Below, piece by piece: positions 41,825-53,159 of a stretch of 64,000 nucleotides of DNA. The first letter of the stretch is position 1, and each line of letters opens with the position of its first letter. Where the stretch lies: positions 1 to 64,000 of the forward strand of contig CANCQK010000014.1 in NCBI GenBank assembly GCA_947380295.1, written 5' to 3'. The notes beneath the pieces were generated by a model. The model was not told the origin of the DNA. It was given only the letters and a program-made list of their open reading frames with translations, and made no database searches. Origin of the DNA: Bdellovibrionales bacterium. Its GTDB lineage: Bacteria; Bdellovibrionota; UBA1018. A program made the translations under genes and the position numbers.

Positions 41825-43525
41825 TCAATATTTCTTAGCAATTGGGACCCGCCGCCCCAAACCAAAAGCCTTCCTACTTACCCTCAAAATTGGCGCCCCT
41901 TGGCGTCGTTTATACTCATTCAAATTCACCCTACGCGCTAAATCCACGACACTTCCTCGCCCCGCAGCAGGCAAAACATCAGAGAGGGACTTCTCCAATG
42001 TTTTTAAAGACTGAGCGTCCTCCAAATACCCCTTCAAGAAGGCATCCAAGGCCTCATAAGGCGGCAGGCTGTCTTGATCAGTCTGATTGGGTCTCAACTC
42101 GGCTGACGGAGCCTTAGTTAAAGTCCGAGCTGGGATCACATCGCCTCTCGACTGATTCCAATACCGAGCAAGTTGGTAAACCTGAGTTTTGTAAAGATCA
42201 CCCAGAGGGCAGAGCGCTCCGTTCATATCTCCATACAGAGTGCAGTAACCCATTGCGATTTCGGATTTATTACCCGTAGTGAGAACCAGACTAGACTCAT
42301 GATTCGCCAGGGTCATGAGAGTGATTCCACGAAGTCTCGATTGCAGGTTCTCTAACGCAACGGACTCCAGCTGGCCTCGTGATTCCGAAAGCTCACGCGA
42401 CAAGGTCGCAAAGGCAAACTTGATTGGCTTCACTTCAAAACTGATTTTAAGACTCCTAACAAGGGTCTCAGCATCTACTAAGCTATGACTCGATGAATAC
42501 TGACTAGGCATTGCTACGGCTAAGACATTTTCCGGACCCAATGCTTCTGCAGCAAGCACAGCGACGAGCGCCGAATCAATCCCACCACTCAGACCAAGGA
42601 TCGCTTTTTTGAAGCCAGTTCGTAAAAAATAATCACGAATACCCAGCACCAATCCTTGAGATAGAATTTCCCACTCGTCATGATCATCAGCATGGGCATG
42701 AGCATCAGTCTTTTTCAGGGCACCAGAGCCCCCTAGCGAGGTCACAGAGGCTCCCTCGACCTGCACCTGAACTTGAGCCGTTTGAAAATAAGGAAGTTGT
42801 GCTATTTTCTGACCAAGAGAATCAAAGGCAAACGAGCCTCCGTCAAATAAAATTTCATCGGTAGCCCCCACCTGATTCACGTAAAGAACCGGTACATGGA
42901 GCTCCTTCGCTAGGCCGCCGTGAATCCGCTCTCGTAGAGTTCGCTTTTCCCACTCATAGGGACTAGAGGAGAGGGACACGATCACCTGAGCACCTAGCTT
43001 TCGGTAATCATCTACTGGGTTTTGTCGGCAGGTGGGTCTATTCCGATCCGAGTGCCGACCCCAAAGATCTTCGCAAATTGCAAATGCAACTTGGATACCA
43101 TCACAATCCCACACCTGCCGCGTTCCAGCAGGTTCGAAATACCGGGCCTCATCAAAAATATCATAAGTGGGCAGGAGAGTTTTAGCCTGGTGAAAAACGC
43201 GCTGCCCTTTTTCAAAAACAGAAACTGAGTTTTGGAAAAACCGTTCTGAACCGGGAGGACTCGACCCAATATGCCCCACCGCAAGAGCTGTACTCTGATT
43301 CAGGGTCAGCTTTGCTAATTCAGCCAGGATTCGATCGGTCTCTTCCAAAACCTCCGGCCGTTCAATCCAATCACAAAGAGGATACCCGTTTACTGCCAAT
43401 TCGGGCGTCAATACTAAGCGGGCCTGCTCTAGGCAGGCCCGTTCGTATGCATCCTTGATTTGGTGAAAATTCGCCTCAAATGCACCCACAATCGGGCTAA
43501 TTTGAGCCAAGGAGATTTTCAACAT
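41825..43525 (-). CDS. nadE: Glutamine-dependent NAD+ synthetase
   Basis: Final step of NAD synthesis, amidation of nicotinate adenine dinucleotide. N-terminal nitrilase-type glutaminase domain (about 1-265) with the Glu-Lys-Cys triad region (LTPELAVNGYPLCDW, KTLLPTYDIFDE, FAICEDLW). C-terminal synthetase domain with the PP-loop LGLSGGIDSALVA, TTGNKSEIAMGY and KAPSAELRPNQTDQDSLPPY. 566 residues, normal. Starts immediately after the ndk stop. The window also holds nadA. Confidence 0.96.
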   Translation of the reverse strand: MLKISLAQISPIVGAFEANFHQIKDAYERACLEQARLVLTPELAVNGYPLCDWIERPEVLEETDRILAELAKLTLNQSTALAVGHIGSSPPGSERFFQNSVSVFEKGQRVFHQAKTLLPTYDIFDEARYFEPAGTRQVWDCDGIQVAFAICEDLWGRHSDRNRPTCRQNPVDDYRKLGAQVIVSLSSSPYEWEKRTLRERIHGGLAKELHVPVLYVNQVGATDEILFDGGSFAFDSLGQKIAQLPYFQTAQVQVQVEGASVTSLGGSGALKKTDAHAHADDHDEWEILSQGLVLGIRDYFLRTGFKKAILGLSGGIDSALVAVLAAEALGPENVLAVAMPSQYSSSHSLVDAETLVRSLKISFEVKPIKFAFATLSRELSESRGQLESVALENLQSRLRGITLMTLANHESSLVLTTGNKSEIAMGYCTLYGDMNGALCPLGDLYKTQVYQLARYWNQSRGDVIPARTLTKAPSAELRPNQTDQDSLPPYEALDAFLKGYLEDAQSLKTLEKSLSDVLPAAGRGSVVDLARRVNLNEYKRRQGAPILRVSRKAFGLGRRVPIAKKY

Positions 43526-43954
43526 TTAGAAGCGCTTTTGGATCTCAGTTTTATCAAAGAAGTAAGCGAGTTCGCGCTCAGCAGATTTTGCACTATCTGA
43601 GCCGTGTACTGCGTTTGCTTCGATATTATCTGCGAAATCCTTGCGGATGGTTCCAGCTGCTGCTTTGGCAGGATCCGTTGCGCCCATGATCTCACGATTG
43701 AGAGCCACTGCGTTTTCGCCTTCCAAGCACATGAGCAAAACAGGACCGCTGGTCATGAAGTGAACCAAGCTTTGGAAAAAAGGACGATCCTTGTGCTCAA
43801 TGTAGAAGCCTTCAGCCTTCTCACGAGAAAGCCGAGTGAGTTTTGCAGCCGCAATTCTCAAGCCCTTTGTTTCAAAACGAGAAATGATTTCTCCCATCAC
43901 GTTTTTTTGAACCGCGTTGGGTTTAATAATCGAAAAAGTACGTTCAGTTGCCAT
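43526..43954 (-). CDS. ndk: Nucleoside diphosphate kinase
   Basis: Transfers gamma-phosphate between nucleoside triphosphates and diphosphates. [15 protein letters not shown] at the start, and the catalytic His in [19 protein letters not shown]. 142 residues, full length. GGAGG precedes the ATG. It sits between sucD and nadE; succinyl-CoA synthetase and Ndk are often adjacent and exchange GTP/ATP. Confidence 0.97.
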   Translation of the reverse strand: MATERTFSIIKPNAVQKNVMGEIISRFETKGLRIAAAKLTRLSREKAEGFYIEHKDRPFFQSLVHFMTSGPVLLMCLEGENAVALNREIMGATDPAKAAAGTIRKDFADNIEANAVHGSDSAKSAERELAYFFDKTEIQKRF

Positions 43955-43995
43955 TTTTTACTACCTCCATCACCCTCGACTGAATCGCCGAGGTA

Positions 43996-44868
43996 TTATT
44001 TTTTCAGGGCACTCGCCAAAGTGGTCCCCAGGTCTGCGGGGCTGCGTGCGATTTTCACGCCAGCACTGAGCAGAGCTTGGAACTTTTCTTCAGCGGTTCC
44101 CTTACCGCCTGAAATAATCGCTCCTGCATGTCCCATTCTCTTCCCCTCCGGAGCCGTTGCACCACCGATGAAGCCTGCTACTGGTTTCTTAAACTCACGT
44201 TTAATGTAATCAGCGGCCTCTTCTTCAGCGGAGCCCCCAATTTCTCCAATCATAATCACCCCGTGGGTCTCTGGATCACGATTGAAAGCTTCTAAAACAT
44301 CGATAAAGTTGGTTCCATTAATTGGATCGCCACCAATCCCTACGCAGGTACTTTGTCCAATCCCCAACTGAGAGAGCTGGAAAACTGCTTCGTAGGTCAA
44401 AGTCCCTGAGCGAGAAACGACGCCAATATTGCCCGGCTTATGAATTCTGCCTGGCATAATCCCAATTTTGCACTGACCAGGAGTAATAATCCCTGGGCAA
44501 TTTGGCCCAATCAGACGAGATTTGGTCGATGCCAAATACCGCTTGGCTGCCAACATATCTCGAACTGGAATGCCCTCAGTAATGCAAACAATCAGCGGAA
44601 TTTCGGCATCCGCAGCTTCACAAATCGCGTCTGCAGCGCCAGACGGTGGAACGAAAATCATGGTCGCATTGGCGCCTGTCTTTCGAACCGCTTCGCCCAC
44701 AGTATTGTAAACTGGAAACCCTTCGTAGACCTGACCACCTCGACCCGGCGTTACACCGCCGACGACGTTGGTACCGTATTCTTTGCATCCCTTGGCATGG
44801 AAACTTCCTTGAGAACCGGTGATTCCTTGGACCAAGAGCTTTGTATTTTGATTCACCCAAATAGACAT
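43996..44868 (-). CDS. sucD: Succinyl-CoA synthetase alpha subunit
   Basis: Makes succinate, CoA and ATP/GTP from succinyl-CoA with SucC. CoA-binding [14 protein letters not shown], the [23 protein letters not shown] block and catalytic phospho-His region ([10 protein letters not shown]) are visible. 290 residues. 25 bases after sucC. Confidence 0.97.
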   Translation of the reverse strand: MSIWVNQNTKLLVQGITGSQGSFHAKGCKEYGTNVVGGVTPGRGGQVYEGFPVYNTVGEAVRKTGANATMIFVPPSGAADAICEAADAEIPLIVCITEGIPVRDMLAAKRYLASTKSRLIGPNCPGIITPGQCKIGIMPGRIHKPGNIGVVSRSGTLTYEAVFQLSQLGIGQSTCVGIGGDPINGTNFIDVLEAFNRDPETHGVIMIGEIGGSAEEEAADYIKREFKKPVAGFIGGATAPEGKRMGHAGAIISGGKGTAEEKFQALLSAGVKIARSPADLGTTLASALKK

Positions 44869-44893
44869 AGGACTCCTCGTGAACTTGCTTGAG

Positions 44894-46084
44894 TTATTTT
44901 CCTTTTGCAGCAGCTACCACTTTTTGAGCGGCATCCGTCAGGCCATCGGCCGGAATAATTCTCAAGCCGGATTGAGCCAAAATCTCTTTTCCTTTTTCTA
45001 CATTGGTTCCTTCGAGGCGGACCACCAACGGCACCTGAAGCTGAAGTTCCTTCGCAGCAGCGATAATGCCTTCAGCAATGATGTCGCACTTCATAATCCC
45101 ACCGAAGATATTCACCAAAATAGCCTTCACTTTTGGATCTTTCAGGATGATTTTGAAAGCATGAGCTACTTTTTCTTTAGAAGCTCCACCGCCCACGTCT
45201 AGAAAATTCGCAGGCTCGCCACCGTGAAGTTTGATGATATCCATGGTCGCCATGGCAAGTCCGGCTCCGTTGACTAAGCAGCCAATGTTTCCGTCCAAGG
45301 CAATGTAGGCGAGTTCGTATTTCGAAGCCTCAACGTCTTGAGGGTTTTCTTCAAGTAAATCGCGCATCGCGACGATTTCAGGATGACGAAACAAGGCATT
45401 ATCATCAAAGTTGAACTTAGCATCGAGAGCTGCCAATTGACCCTGCTGGGTTACAATCATCGGATTAATTTCAACCAGGGAGCAGTCAGACTCGATGAAG
45501 CACCGATAGATCCCACCGAAGAAACCAACGGCTTCCTTCGTCTGCTCAGGGGTCAACCCGAGAGAATCTGCAAGCTTTCGCCCGTGAAATGGCTGATACC
45601 CAGTGGTCGGATCAATGGCCACTTTGAAAATCTTTTCAGGGTGCTTGGCCGCGACTTCTTCGATTTCCATTCCACCTTCAGTGGAGGCCATCATCACAAC
45701 TTGGGAAACTGCGCGATCGATCACCAAACCGAGGTAGAGTTCTCGAGCAATGGCAGAACCTTCTTCAATCCAAACCTTATGCACTTTTTTACCCTGAGGG
45801 CCGGTTTGGGGAGTGACTAAAGTTTTGCCCACGATTTCCTTAGCTGCGGCTTGAACAGCAGACAAATCCTTGCAAACCTTGACTCCGCCTGCTTTACCAC
45901 GTCCGCCTGCGTGAATCTGGGCCTTAACCACCCAGACCCCATTACTGCGTTCACGGGCCAGATCTTCTCCGGCTTGAAAAGCACGCTTTTCAAGATCAGC
46001 GCCTTCTTCTACGAGGCGCCCTTCGGGCACTCGAACTCCAAATTTTTTCAGGAGTTGTTTTGCTTGATACTCATGAATATTCAT
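44894..46084 (-). CDS. sucC: Succinyl-CoA synthetase beta subunit
   Basis: ATP-grasp subunit: begins [17 protein letters not shown], has [17 protein letters not shown] (nucleotide site), [40 protein letters not shown]. 396 residues, normal. Its start lies 2 bases after the mdh stop, so mdh-sucC-sucD are tightly linked. Confidence 0.97.
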   Translation of the reverse strand: MNIHEYQAKQLLKKFGVRVPEGRLVEEGADLEKRAFQAGEDLARERSNGVWVVKAQIHAGGRGKAGGVKVCKDLSAVQAAAKEIVGKTLVTPQTGPQGKKVHKVWIEEGSAIARELYLGLVIDRAVSQVVMMASTEGGMEIEEVAAKHPEKIFKVAIDPTTGYQPFHGRKLADSLGLTPEQTKEAVGFFGGIYRCFIESDCSLVEINPMIVTQQGQLAALDAKFNFDDNALFRHPEIVAMRDLLEENPQDVEASKYELAYIALDGNIGCLVNGAGLAMATMDIIKLHGGEPANFLDVGGGASKEKVAHAFKIILKDPKVKAILVNIFGGIMKCDIIAEGIIAAAKELQLQVPLVVRLEGTNVEKGKEILAQSGLRIIPADGLTDAAQKVVAAAKGK

Positions 46085-46086
46085 CT

Positions 46087-47025
46087 TTAGACCCCCAACT
46101 TTGCCATCGCATCAACCAGTTCTTTTACGGCTGCTGCAGACTTTTCAAACATCACTTTTTCTTCGGAGTTCAGCTCGAGAGTAGGCACACCCTCTAAGCC
46201 TTTGGCGCCTAATTTTGCAATCACGCCGCAGAAAAGATCGTTAACTCCGTATTCGCCCTTTAAGTACACAGCGCAAGGCAGATATCGCTTCTTATCGCGA
46301 ACAATCGCCTCAGCCATTTGAACAGCGCTCGCAGCAGGGGCGTAATAGGCCGAACCTGTTTTAAGGAGGTTGACGATTTCAGCCCCCCCTTTACGAGTCC
46401 GATCCACAATCGCATCAATTTTTTCCTTAGAAAGAAGCTGCTGAAGAGGAATTCCACCGACGCTCACGTAGCGAGGCATTGGAACCATGGTGTCGCCGTG
46501 ACCACCGAAAACAAAAGCTTGAACGTCCTCAACGCTTGCATCGAGCGCTTCTGCGATAAAACTTCTGAACCGGGCTCCATCCAGAACGCCAGCCATCCCG
46601 AGAACTCGCTCACGTGGAAAACCAGAAGCACTCATGGCAACATGACACATTGCATCTAATGGATTACTCACAATAATCAAAACCGAGTGAGGAGAGTGCT
46701 TAGCCGCTTGAGCAGCACAGTCTTTCACGATTTTAGCGTTCGTTGAAAGTAAGTCATCACGACTCATTCCAGGCTTACGAGGAAGACCTGCGGTAATAAT
46801 GACCACATCTGAATCAGCAGTAAGAGCGTAATCACTTCCGCCCACTACTTTTGAATCAAAACCCTCAACAGGAGATGCCTCGAAAAGATCGAGCGCTTTT
46901 CCTTTGGCTGCGTCTCCGTTGATGTCAATGAGGACGACATCCCCTAACTCTTTCGAAGCTGCCCAGTGAGCACAAGTTGAACCTACAAATCCAGCACCAA
47001 TCACGGAAATCTTAGGACGACGCAT
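46087..47025 (-). CDS. mdh: Malate dehydrogenase (LDH-like type)
   Basis: NAD-dependent oxidation of malate to oxaloacetate. Nucleotide loop [13 protein letters not shown]-binding [18 protein letters not shown], the malate-specific Arg in [25 protein letters not shown] and the catalytic His in [10 protein letters not shown]. 312 residues, the LDH-like MDH3 type. First gene of the mdh-sucC-sucD-ndk-nadE operon; the intergenic region upstream (47026-47188) is 163 bases. Confidence 0.96.
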   Translation of the reverse strand: MRRPKISVIGAGFVGSTCAHWAASKELGDVVLIDINGDAAKGKALDLFEASPVEGFDSKVVGGSDYALTADSDVVIITAGLPRKPGMSRDDLLSTNAKIVKDCAAQAAKHSPHSVLIIVSNPLDAMCHVAMSASGFPRERVLGMAGVLDGARFRSFIAEALDASVEDVQAFVFGGHGDTMVPMPRYVSVGGIPLQQLLSKEKIDAIVDRTRKGGAEIVNLLKTGSAYYAPAASAVQMAEAIVRDKKRYLPCAVYLKGEYGVNDLFCGVIAKLGAKGLEGVPTLELNSEEKVMFEKSAAAVKELVDAMAKLGV

Positions 47026-47188
47026 GACGTTACCTCCTCGTGTCTTTCGTCAAGTTGAAATGGGGACTTCCCAAGTATAGGCCAGAATCTACCAAAGTTC
47101 AGCGAAAATCGGCAGGGATCGGCAAGCTTTTTACTTGTTGAAGTGAAATCATCATGACACTCTAAAAGTCGCGTTCGGGGGGACGATC

Positions 47189-47428
47189 ATGATCATCACT
47201 ATGAAGAGGCTCATCGTGCTCTCTTTTCTCATTACACCTCAACTCGCCTGGGCAGTACCCAACCCAACGTTCGATTTCTTTATGAAGCGCCTAGCCAAAA
47301 AGCTCAATTCTCAAAAAGAAAAACCACCCGAATCGATTCCCGCTCCTCCGAATCAAAAACTGAACTACGGTAGCTGCACACAAAAAGAACCTTCGTGTGA
47401 CTTCAAAAACCAATCGAAGTCCCGGTAA
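47189..47428 (+). CDS. Small secreted protein
   Basis: 79 residues, with a signal peptide KRLIVLSFLITPQLAWA (cleavage before VPNP) and a short mature part of mixed charge with two cysteines (SCTQKEPSCDF) that could form a disulfide. GGGGGGA precedes ATG 47189 by about 7 bases; ATG at 47201 is the alternative. Diverges from mdh; 19 bases upstream of the flavin reductase gene. No family recognised. Confidence 0.5.
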   Translation: MIITMKRLIVLSFLITPQLAWAVPNPTFDFFMKRLAKKLNSQKEKPPESIPAPPNQKLNYGSCTQKEPSCDFKNQSKSR

Positions 47429-47447
47429 CTCAATTAGGAATCTCTAG

Positions 47448-48089
47448 ATGAAACCAAATTCGATCTCTTTAGATCCCAGGGTGATCGGGGGCAAAGCCAG
47501 CTACCAAATCCTTATTGGCTCCATTGTCCCGCGCCCTATCGCCCTAGTGAGCACTCAAAGCCCAGAGGGCTTAGGTAATTTAGCTCCTTTTAGCTTTTTC
47601 AATGGCGTCGCAAGCAACCCTCCTGCAGTGATGATTTCAGTAGCTCGCAACTCAGATGGATCCAAGAAAGACACCCTCAAGAATATCGAGGCCAACGGGG
47701 AATTCGTAGTCAACAGTGTGGGTGAATGGATGATCGACGCAGTAAATCAATGCTCTGCTCAATACCCTTATGGAGTCGATGAACTCAGCCAGGTAGGTCT
47801 CACGGCTCTCAGCTCAGAGCGGATCAAGCCAGTTCGAGTTGCAGAGTCTCTGATTCATTTCGAATGCCGAGCTCTTCATCACTATGAGGTAGGAGATGGC
47901 TCCGAGGGCTCGGCTACCATCGTAATAGGAGAGGTCTTACTTTTTCACGTGAGCTCATCAGTTTATCGGGAGGGCAAAATCCTCCTAGAACCTCTCCACG
48001 CAATCTCCAGGCTTGCTGGAAAAAGCTACGGAAAGATCTCGGAAGTTTTTGACCTCCCCCGACCTAAACTGATTAAGCCATCGCCTTGA
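47448..48089 (+). CDS. Flavin reductase-like (FMN-binding split-barrel) protein
   Basis: 213 residues of the flavin-reductase/NtaB group: [34 protein letters not shown] is the flavin-binding signature, followed by [32 protein letters not shown]. Such proteins reduce or bind FMN and serve mono-oxygenases or act alone. No partner oxygenase is nearby. The final 17 bases overlap the convergent icd gene. Confidence 0.85.
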   Translation: MKPNSISLDPRVIGGKASYQILIGSIVPRPIALVSTQSPEGLGNLAPFSFFNGVASNPPAVMISVARNSDGSKKDTLKNIEANGEFVVNSVGEWMIDAVNQCSAQYPYGVDELSQVGLTALSSERIKPVRVAESLIHFECRALHHYEVGDGSEGSATIVIGEVLLFHVSSSVYREGKILLEPLHAISRLAGKSYGKISEVFDLPRPKLIKPSP

Positions 48090-49398
48090 CGATCGCCTGA
48101 GCGAACTCAGAGCATTTCACTTCTTGAGCGCCGATTCCTTCTTGTTTCATCAATCGAGCAAAATCGTACGTCACGGTTTTAGCCGCAATCGCTCCGTCCA
48201 TGCCCTTGATAATCAAGTCAGCAGCTTCGGTCCAACCCATGTACCGGAGCATCATTTCTCCAGAAAGAATCACAGAGCCTGGATTGACTTTATCTAAATC
48301 AGCATACTTTGGCGCAGTTCCGTGTGTTGCTTCGAACACAGCATGCCCAGTGAGGTAGTTGACATTACCACCCGGTGCGATCCCAATGCCGCCCACTTGA
48401 GCAGCGAGTGCGTCTGAGAGATAATCGCCGTTCAGGTTCAATGTCGCGATCACATCGAATTCTTCTGGACGAGTCAAGACCTGCTGAAGAGTAATATCAG
48501 CAATCGAGTCCTTCACTACTACTTTACCCTGAGCAACAGCTACCTTTTGCTCTGCATTGGCGGCTTCTTCACCCTGGGCCTTCTTCGTGCGCTCCCATTG
48601 TTCCCAAGTATAGACTTGGTTGCCAAATTCACGCTCTGCCATCGCGTAAGCCCATCCTCTGAAGCCACCCTCGGTGAACTTCATGATATTGCCTTTGTGC
48701 ACGAGAGTCAGAGATTTACGCTTTTCACGAATTGCAAACTCGATCGCAGCGCGAACGAGGCGCTCGGTCCCTTCGCGAGACACCGGCTTAATGCCAATCG
48801 CAGTGCTTTCAGGAAAACGAATTTTGGAGAATTCCTTTGGAAAGTTTGCACGTAAAAAGTCGAGCACTTTTTTCGCGTTCTCAGTTTGAGCTTCAAACTC
48901 AATGCCTGCGTAAATGTCCTCGGTATTCTCTCTGAAAATCGCCATATCGACTTTTTCAGGGTGCTTCACTGGAGAAGGAACACCTTTGAACCAACGCACA
49001 GGACGCAAACAAACATAAAGATCCAGCATCTGACGAAGCGCCACGTTGAGTGACCGAATCCCACCACCGATTGGAGTGGTCAGCGGGCCTTTGATCGACA
49101 CCAAGTAATGTCGCAATGCAGTCAGGGTATCTTCAGGCAACCAGTCGTTGTACTTTTTAAAAGCCTTTTCGCCCGCGTAAACTTCAAACCACTGAATCTT
49201 TCGCTTGCCATGATAGGCTTTCTCAACCGCAGCGTCGAAAACCATTTGAGATGCACGCCAGATGTCTGGACCAGTTCCATCACCCTCAATAAATGGAATA
49301 ATTGGGTGATCAGGGACATTTAATTTACCGTTCTTGATCGTAACTGTATCGCCCTGCTTCGGAGCGGTCAGGTGATTAAAACTGGGTGTTCCAGACAT
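48073..49398 (-). CDS. icd: Isocitrate dehydrogenase, NADP-type
   Basis: Oxidative decarboxylation of isocitrate to 2-oxoglutarate. [12 protein letters not shown], the phosphorylatable Ser loop [13 protein letters not shown] (Ser in isocitrate site), [46 protein letters not shown] and [24 protein letters not shown] are visible. The KYAD...VNPGS region fits NADP-dependent E. coli-type enzymes. ATG at 49398 with GGAG 6-7 bases upstream. Together with mdh and sucCD it gives four TCA enzymes within 8 kb. Confidence 0.96.
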   Translation of the reverse strand: MSGTPSFNHLTAPKQGDTVTIKNGKLNVPDHPIIPFIEGDGTGPDIWRASQMVFDAAVEKAYHGKRKIQWFEVYAGEKAFKKYNDWLPEDTLTALRHYLVSIKGPLTTPIGGGIRSLNVALRQMLDLYVCLRPVRWFKGVPSPVKHPEKVDMAIFRENTEDIYAGIEFEAQTENAKKVLDFLRANFPKEFSKIRFPESTAIGIKPVSREGTERLVRAAIEFAIREKRKSLTLVHKGNIMKFTEGGFRGWAYAMAEREFGNQVYTWEQWERTKKAQGEEAANAEQKVAVAQGKVVVKDSIADITLQQVLTRPEEFDVIATLNLNGDYLSDALAAQVGGIGIAPGGNVNYLTGHAVFEATHGTAPKYADLDKVNPGSVILSGEMMLRYMGWTEAADLIIKGMDGAIAAKTVTYDFARLMKQEGIGAQEVKCSEFAQAIVKAMA

Positions 49399-49411
49399 GG
49401 TCTTCTCCACT

Positions 49412-49417
49412 ATTATA
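49412..49417 (-). promoter_or_regulatory. Candidate -10 element of icd
   Basis: A perfect TATAAT on the minus strand at 49417-49412, just upstream of the icd ribosome binding site, which would give a leader of only about 8-10 bases. No good -35 is visible 16-18 bases upstream, so the assignment is weak. Confidence 0.3.
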
Positions 49418-49665
49418 GTTTTTAAGAGGTTTTTCTTAGCCCACTACGACTATCCCGAAATGGACTCTCGCAGCAAGCCCCGGTCTCAAGATTTTTTTTC
49501 AAACCATGAGAATCTAAAGAATACTCAAACCAGGACCAGAGCGCAAGGCGCCAACTTCGAGTTCAATTTCTCGGCACTAGGATTGCTTACTTAAGCTTAT
49601 GATACCAGCACTCACATGGACCGCACGAACCTAAAAGTTCTCTTTTTCTTTTGAGGGGTGGCCTC

Positions 49666-50727
49666 ATGGGATCCTTTTCTTCGGAGACTCAGCCCTGCAA
49701 GCCTCTACCGCTTCTCCTAACTCCTTCGTTGCAGGGCTTGCGATTTTTTGCAGCTCTGCTTGTTTTTTTCGGACATATGGGCTGGAACTTCGCGGGGGCA
49801 AACGGAAGTCTCTACTTTCTCGTACTCAGCGGGTATGCAGTAACGCGCCTCCTCATCCGGGAATGGTCACTCACTGGAAAAATTGCAATCAGCGCATTTT
49901 GGCGAAACCGTGCAAAAAAACTTTTCCCACCTTTTGCTTTGGCGATGGCGGTCACACTAGTCATTAAACTCCTCATCGGCGCCCCGATTCTTTGGAATCA
50001 CGCACTCAGCATGCTCATCTTTGTCGGGAATTATTATAACGCTTTTTTTAAGCACCCAGCCGCAGGTTTTTCACTCTACTGGACTCTCTCTCTTTTGGTG
50101 CAATACTATATTCTTTGGCCGATTTGTTTTGCGTACCTCATGGAAAAATCGAGAACCCATCTCATTGCCATGACTTCGTTCTGGATCTTAATCCCCCTTT
50201 GCATCAGAGCCACCCTGATTCACCGAGGAAGCTCCATATTCCCCTATATTTATAACTCATTTGAATCACGAGTTGACGCACTCGCGATCGGCTCCCTACT
50301 CGGTCTCACCGCAACTCGCCCACTTTTTGAAAAGCTGAAACCGTGGATTGCCCGAACAGGCTACGAACCCATCCTCATTCTCAGCCTCCTTTTTTGCTTG
50401 GGGGCGCAAGACGATTCAATCCGACTCTCATGGGGACTCAGTGCGCAGTCGTTCTTGATCTGCGTTCTCATCGTTCAAATGGTTTTGCTAAAAAATCACT
50501 CAGCTTGGAAATGGCTCAGTCACCCAACTACAGTCTATCTAGGCTCGCTGTCCTATTTGTTTTACCTTTTCCACGGAATCGGAAAATCCATCGGATTAAA
50601 AATCCCCGCTGGTGTCGCGGCGCAATCCATCGGAGGCCTCGTCGCTACCCTTTTTCTCGCAGCACTCCTTCAGCCCTGGTTTTCCGCAAGAAATTTCGCC
50701 ATTCCTTCGGCCTCAACCCTGGATTAG
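49666..50727 (+). CDS. Acyltransferase 3 family membrane protein (OafA/YrhL-like)
   Basis: 353 residues, about ten hydrophobic helices. The N-terminal LQGLRFFAALLVFFGHMGWNFAG carries the family's catalytic His (H in FFGH) and LVLSGYAVTRLL follows. Members O-acetylate polysaccharides, LPS O-antigen or peptidoglycan. ATG at 49666 has AGGGG 7-8 bases upstream; the TTG at 49651 is less likely. It precedes metG by 55 bases. Target molecule unknown. Confidence 0.88.
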   Translation: MGSFSSETQPCKPLPLLLTPSLQGLRFFAALLVFFGHMGWNFAGANGSLYFLVLSGYAVTRLLIREWSLTGKIAISAFWRNRAKKLFPPFALAMAVTLVIKLLIGAPILWNHALSMLIFVGNYYNAFFKHPAAGFSLYWTLSLLVQYYILWPICFAYLMEKSRTHLIAMTSFWILIPLCIRATLIHRGSSIFPYIYNSFESRVDALAIGSLLGLTATRPLFEKLKPWIARTGYEPILILSLLFCLGAQDDSIRLSWGLSAQSFLICVLIVQMVLLKNHSAWKWLSHPTTVYLGSLSYLFYLFHGIGKSIGLKIPAGVAAQSIGGLVATLFLAALLQPWFSARNFAIPSASTLD

Positions 50728-50782
50728 GACTCCAGTTTTCTATTGCCTTCCCTGCACCCGTTACGATAGATCTGGCAGACTT

Positions 50783-52333
50783 ATGGCTACTGCTCAATCT
50801 CGAAGTTACATTACTACACCTCTTTATTATGTGAACGCCCGACCACACCTCGGCCACTCCTACACCACAATCCTGGCAGACACGATCAAACGGCACCGAG
50901 AGCAACGAGGGATTCAAACCACCTTTTTGACCGGCACGGACGAACACGGTGAAAAGATTGAGCAAATGGCTAAATCCCAAGGTCGTGACACCCGGGCGTT
51001 TGTGGACGAAGTGGCCAACGACTTTCGGGACACCTGGCAAAAAATGGGGCTGTCTTTTGACATCTTTTACCGCACCACTGACCCCAATCACATCCGAGCA
51101 GTCCAGCACGCCTTACAAACGTTGAAAGACCGCGGCGAAATCGTATTCCGAGAATACGAAGGAAAATACTGCGTCGGCTGCGAACGTTTTCTCACTGACA
51201 CTGAAGTCAATGCAGATGGCCTATGCCCGGACCACCTGAAAAAGCCTGAAAACAGAAAAGAATCGAATTACTTTTTCTTGATGAGCCGTTATCACCAGGC
51301 TCTCATCGATCATTTCGAAAAAAACCGGAATTCCATTCGCCCCGAGCAGTTTCGACAAGAAATGCTCTCGTTCCTCAAGCAACCTCTGGGAGACCTCTGC
51401 ATCTCCCGACCTAAAGAACGATTAACCTGGGGAATCGAACTTCCTTTCGACTCAAACTTTGTGACCTATGTCTGGTTCGATGCCTTGCTCAACTACCTGG
51501 TAGCAACAGGCTGGCCAGGAGCTCAATGGGACTCCAGTCTCTGGGCAACCGTCAATCACTTCATTGCAAAAGACATCCTCAAAGCTCATGCCATCTACTG
51601 GACCGCCATGCTCATGGCTCTCCAGGTCAAACCGGCTCAAGAGCTGCAAGTCAGCGGCTGGTGGCTCGTGGACGGCACAAAAATGAGCAAATCTTTAGGA
51701 AATGTCGTTCGACCGCTCGAAATGGAAGAAAAATTTGGACGCGACACGCTCCGTTTCTACCTTCTACGGGAAATGAGCTACGGATCAGATTCAACATTTA
51801 CCCTTGAAAACTTCGTCAATTGCATCAACGCTTACCTTGCTAACGGTATTGGTAACTTGGTCTCTCGCGTCTATACGATCGCTAAGAAGAATCTTGGCGT
51901 TGTGGATTTTGCCGAAGCTGACTTAACTGACGCCGATCGCCGACTCCTCTCACTCCGAGCAAAAACTCGCGAATCTTGGGATCAAGGATTCTCAGAGCTT
52001 AAATATCAAAACGCGCTCAAGTCTTGGTGCGAACTCGTCACCGCGTGCGACTTGTACGTCAACGAAATGAAGCCATGGGCCCTTGCAAAGGACCCCACTC
52101 AAAAAGAAAGACTGCAGGTCGTGATTGGCGTTTGCTTGAGAACCATCCAAGCACTGGGTGGCATCATTGCGCCAGTTCTCCCTCATGCAGCGCGCGAAAT
52201 CGCAAACGCGCTCCATTTGGGCGAGAATCACTTTGATCAGATCGAAGGCGCGATCGAAGATCGTACGCACTTTGATTTAAGAGACGAGATTCCGAAGCTT
52301 TTCATGCGCGTTCAAATGCCGCAGGCTGAGTAA
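50783..52333 (+). CDS. metG: Methionyl-tRNA synthetase
   Basis: Class I enzyme of 516 residues. YITTPLYYVNARPHLGHSYTT holds the HIGH motif as HLGH, and KMSKSLGNVV the KMSKS signature. A zinc-knuckle-like CVGCERF...CPDH element at about 130-150 marks the connective domain. The C-terminal tRNA-binding extension of the long form is absent. ATG at 50783 fits the family N-terminus; the reading frame is open further upstream through the acyltransferase end, which is not used. Confidence 0.96.
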   Translation: MATAQSRSYITTPLYYVNARPHLGHSYTTILADTIKRHREQRGIQTTFLTGTDEHGEKIEQMAKSQGRDTRAFVDEVANDFRDTWQKMGLSFDIFYRTTDPNHIRAVQHALQTLKDRGEIVFREYEGKYCVGCERFLTDTEVNADGLCPDHLKKPENRKESNYFFLMSRYHQALIDHFEKNRNSIRPEQFRQEMLSFLKQPLGDLCISRPKERLTWGIELPFDSNFVTYVWFDALLNYLVATGWPGAQWDSSLWATVNHFIAKDILKAHAIYWTAMLMALQVKPAQELQVSGWWLVDGTKMSKSLGNVVRPLEMEEKFGRDTLRFYLLREMSYGSDSTFTLENFVNCINAYLANGIGNLVSRVYTIAKKNLGVVDFAEADLTDADRRLLSLRAKTRESWDQGFSELKYQNALKSWCELVTACDLYVNEMKPWALAKDPTQKERLQVVIGVCLRTIQALGGIIAPVLPHAAREIANALHLGENHFDQIEGAIEDRTHFDLRDEIPKLFMRVQMPQAE

Positions 52334-52339
52334 AACGAC

Positions 52340-53011
52340 TCACCCCTCACGCGTAATAGTCCGCTCCAATGGGTTTTCGCCTACCCTGAGCTCAATCTGA
52401 ACTTGAGCAATGGTATCGACATCAGCCTGATCATGAGTCACTAAAATCAGGGGAGCTTGACTCAGGCGGTGCAACTCAAGAAGCTCATTTCGCATCGTAG
52501 CACGCAGTGCGGGATCCAAAGCCGAAAAAGGCTCATCCAGCAAAATGAGCTGAGGCTTCCAAATGAGCGCCCGAATAAAAGCAACTCGCTGGCGCTCACC
52601 CACCGAAAGCACATCCACTGACGAATGAGCACGTTTAGCCAACCCCACCCGATCCAACCAGGACCGAGCTTCAGCTTCTCGCTCGTCTTTCAACACCCCT
52701 CGCATCTTCAGCCCAAATACAGCGTTTTCTAAAACACTGAGGTGAGGAAACAAAACCTGATCCTGGAAAACAAACCCTACATTCCTCGACTGAGGAGGAA
52801 GTCGTGTCAGATCTTTTTCACCCAAAAGAATTCTTCCACTCTTCTTTTGCCCGTAGGTCTCCAATCCTGCTATCACTCTGAGCAAAGTTGACTTACCGCT
52901 CCCGCTTGGGCCCCAGAGCACAAGCCGCTCGCCCGGTTGAACATAAAACTGAGCGCGAAGAACAAAATCCGCCCACTCGACTAGGAGATCTTCCACAATT
53001 AAATTCTGCAT
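52340..53011 (-). CDS. thiQ: Thiamine ABC transporter ATP-binding protein
   Basis: 223-residue ATPase. Walker A GPSGSGKSTLL, Q loop VFQDQVLFPHLS, signature LSVGERQRVAF (LSGGQ variant), Walker B LILLDEPFSALDP and the H-loop VTHDQADVD. ThiQ rather than another uptake ATPase is inferred because a ThiB and a ThiP gene lie in the same window without an ATPase of their own. It is separated from them by about 6.8 kb. It converges on metG with 6 bases between stops. Confidence 0.7.
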   Translation of the reverse strand: MQNLIVEDLLVEWADFVLRAQFYVQPGERLVLWGPSGSGKSTLLRVIAGLETYGQKKSGRILLGEKDLTRLPPQSRNVGFVFQDQVLFPHLSVLENAVFGLKMRGVLKDEREAEARSWLDRVGLAKRAHSSVDVLSVGERQRVAFIRALIWKPQLILLDEPFSALDPALRATMRNELLELHRLSQAPLILVTHDQADVDTIAQVQIELRVGENPLERTITREG

Positions 53012-53159
53012 GCGCTCGAGACGTTAGCATAATCACGCTCTGAGTGTTAGCGCCTTCCAGATGAATTGGCTAAGTTAGGGTTCTTTTAGATTGCAATGCT
53101 CACCACATCTCTCCCAGAGATACTCGGGTTTCACGAAAAAACGTATTCCATCAAATCTT

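Noticed and set aside
43604..44209. Open frame antisense to ndk and sucD
   Set aside because: Shadow of two well-identified enzymes.
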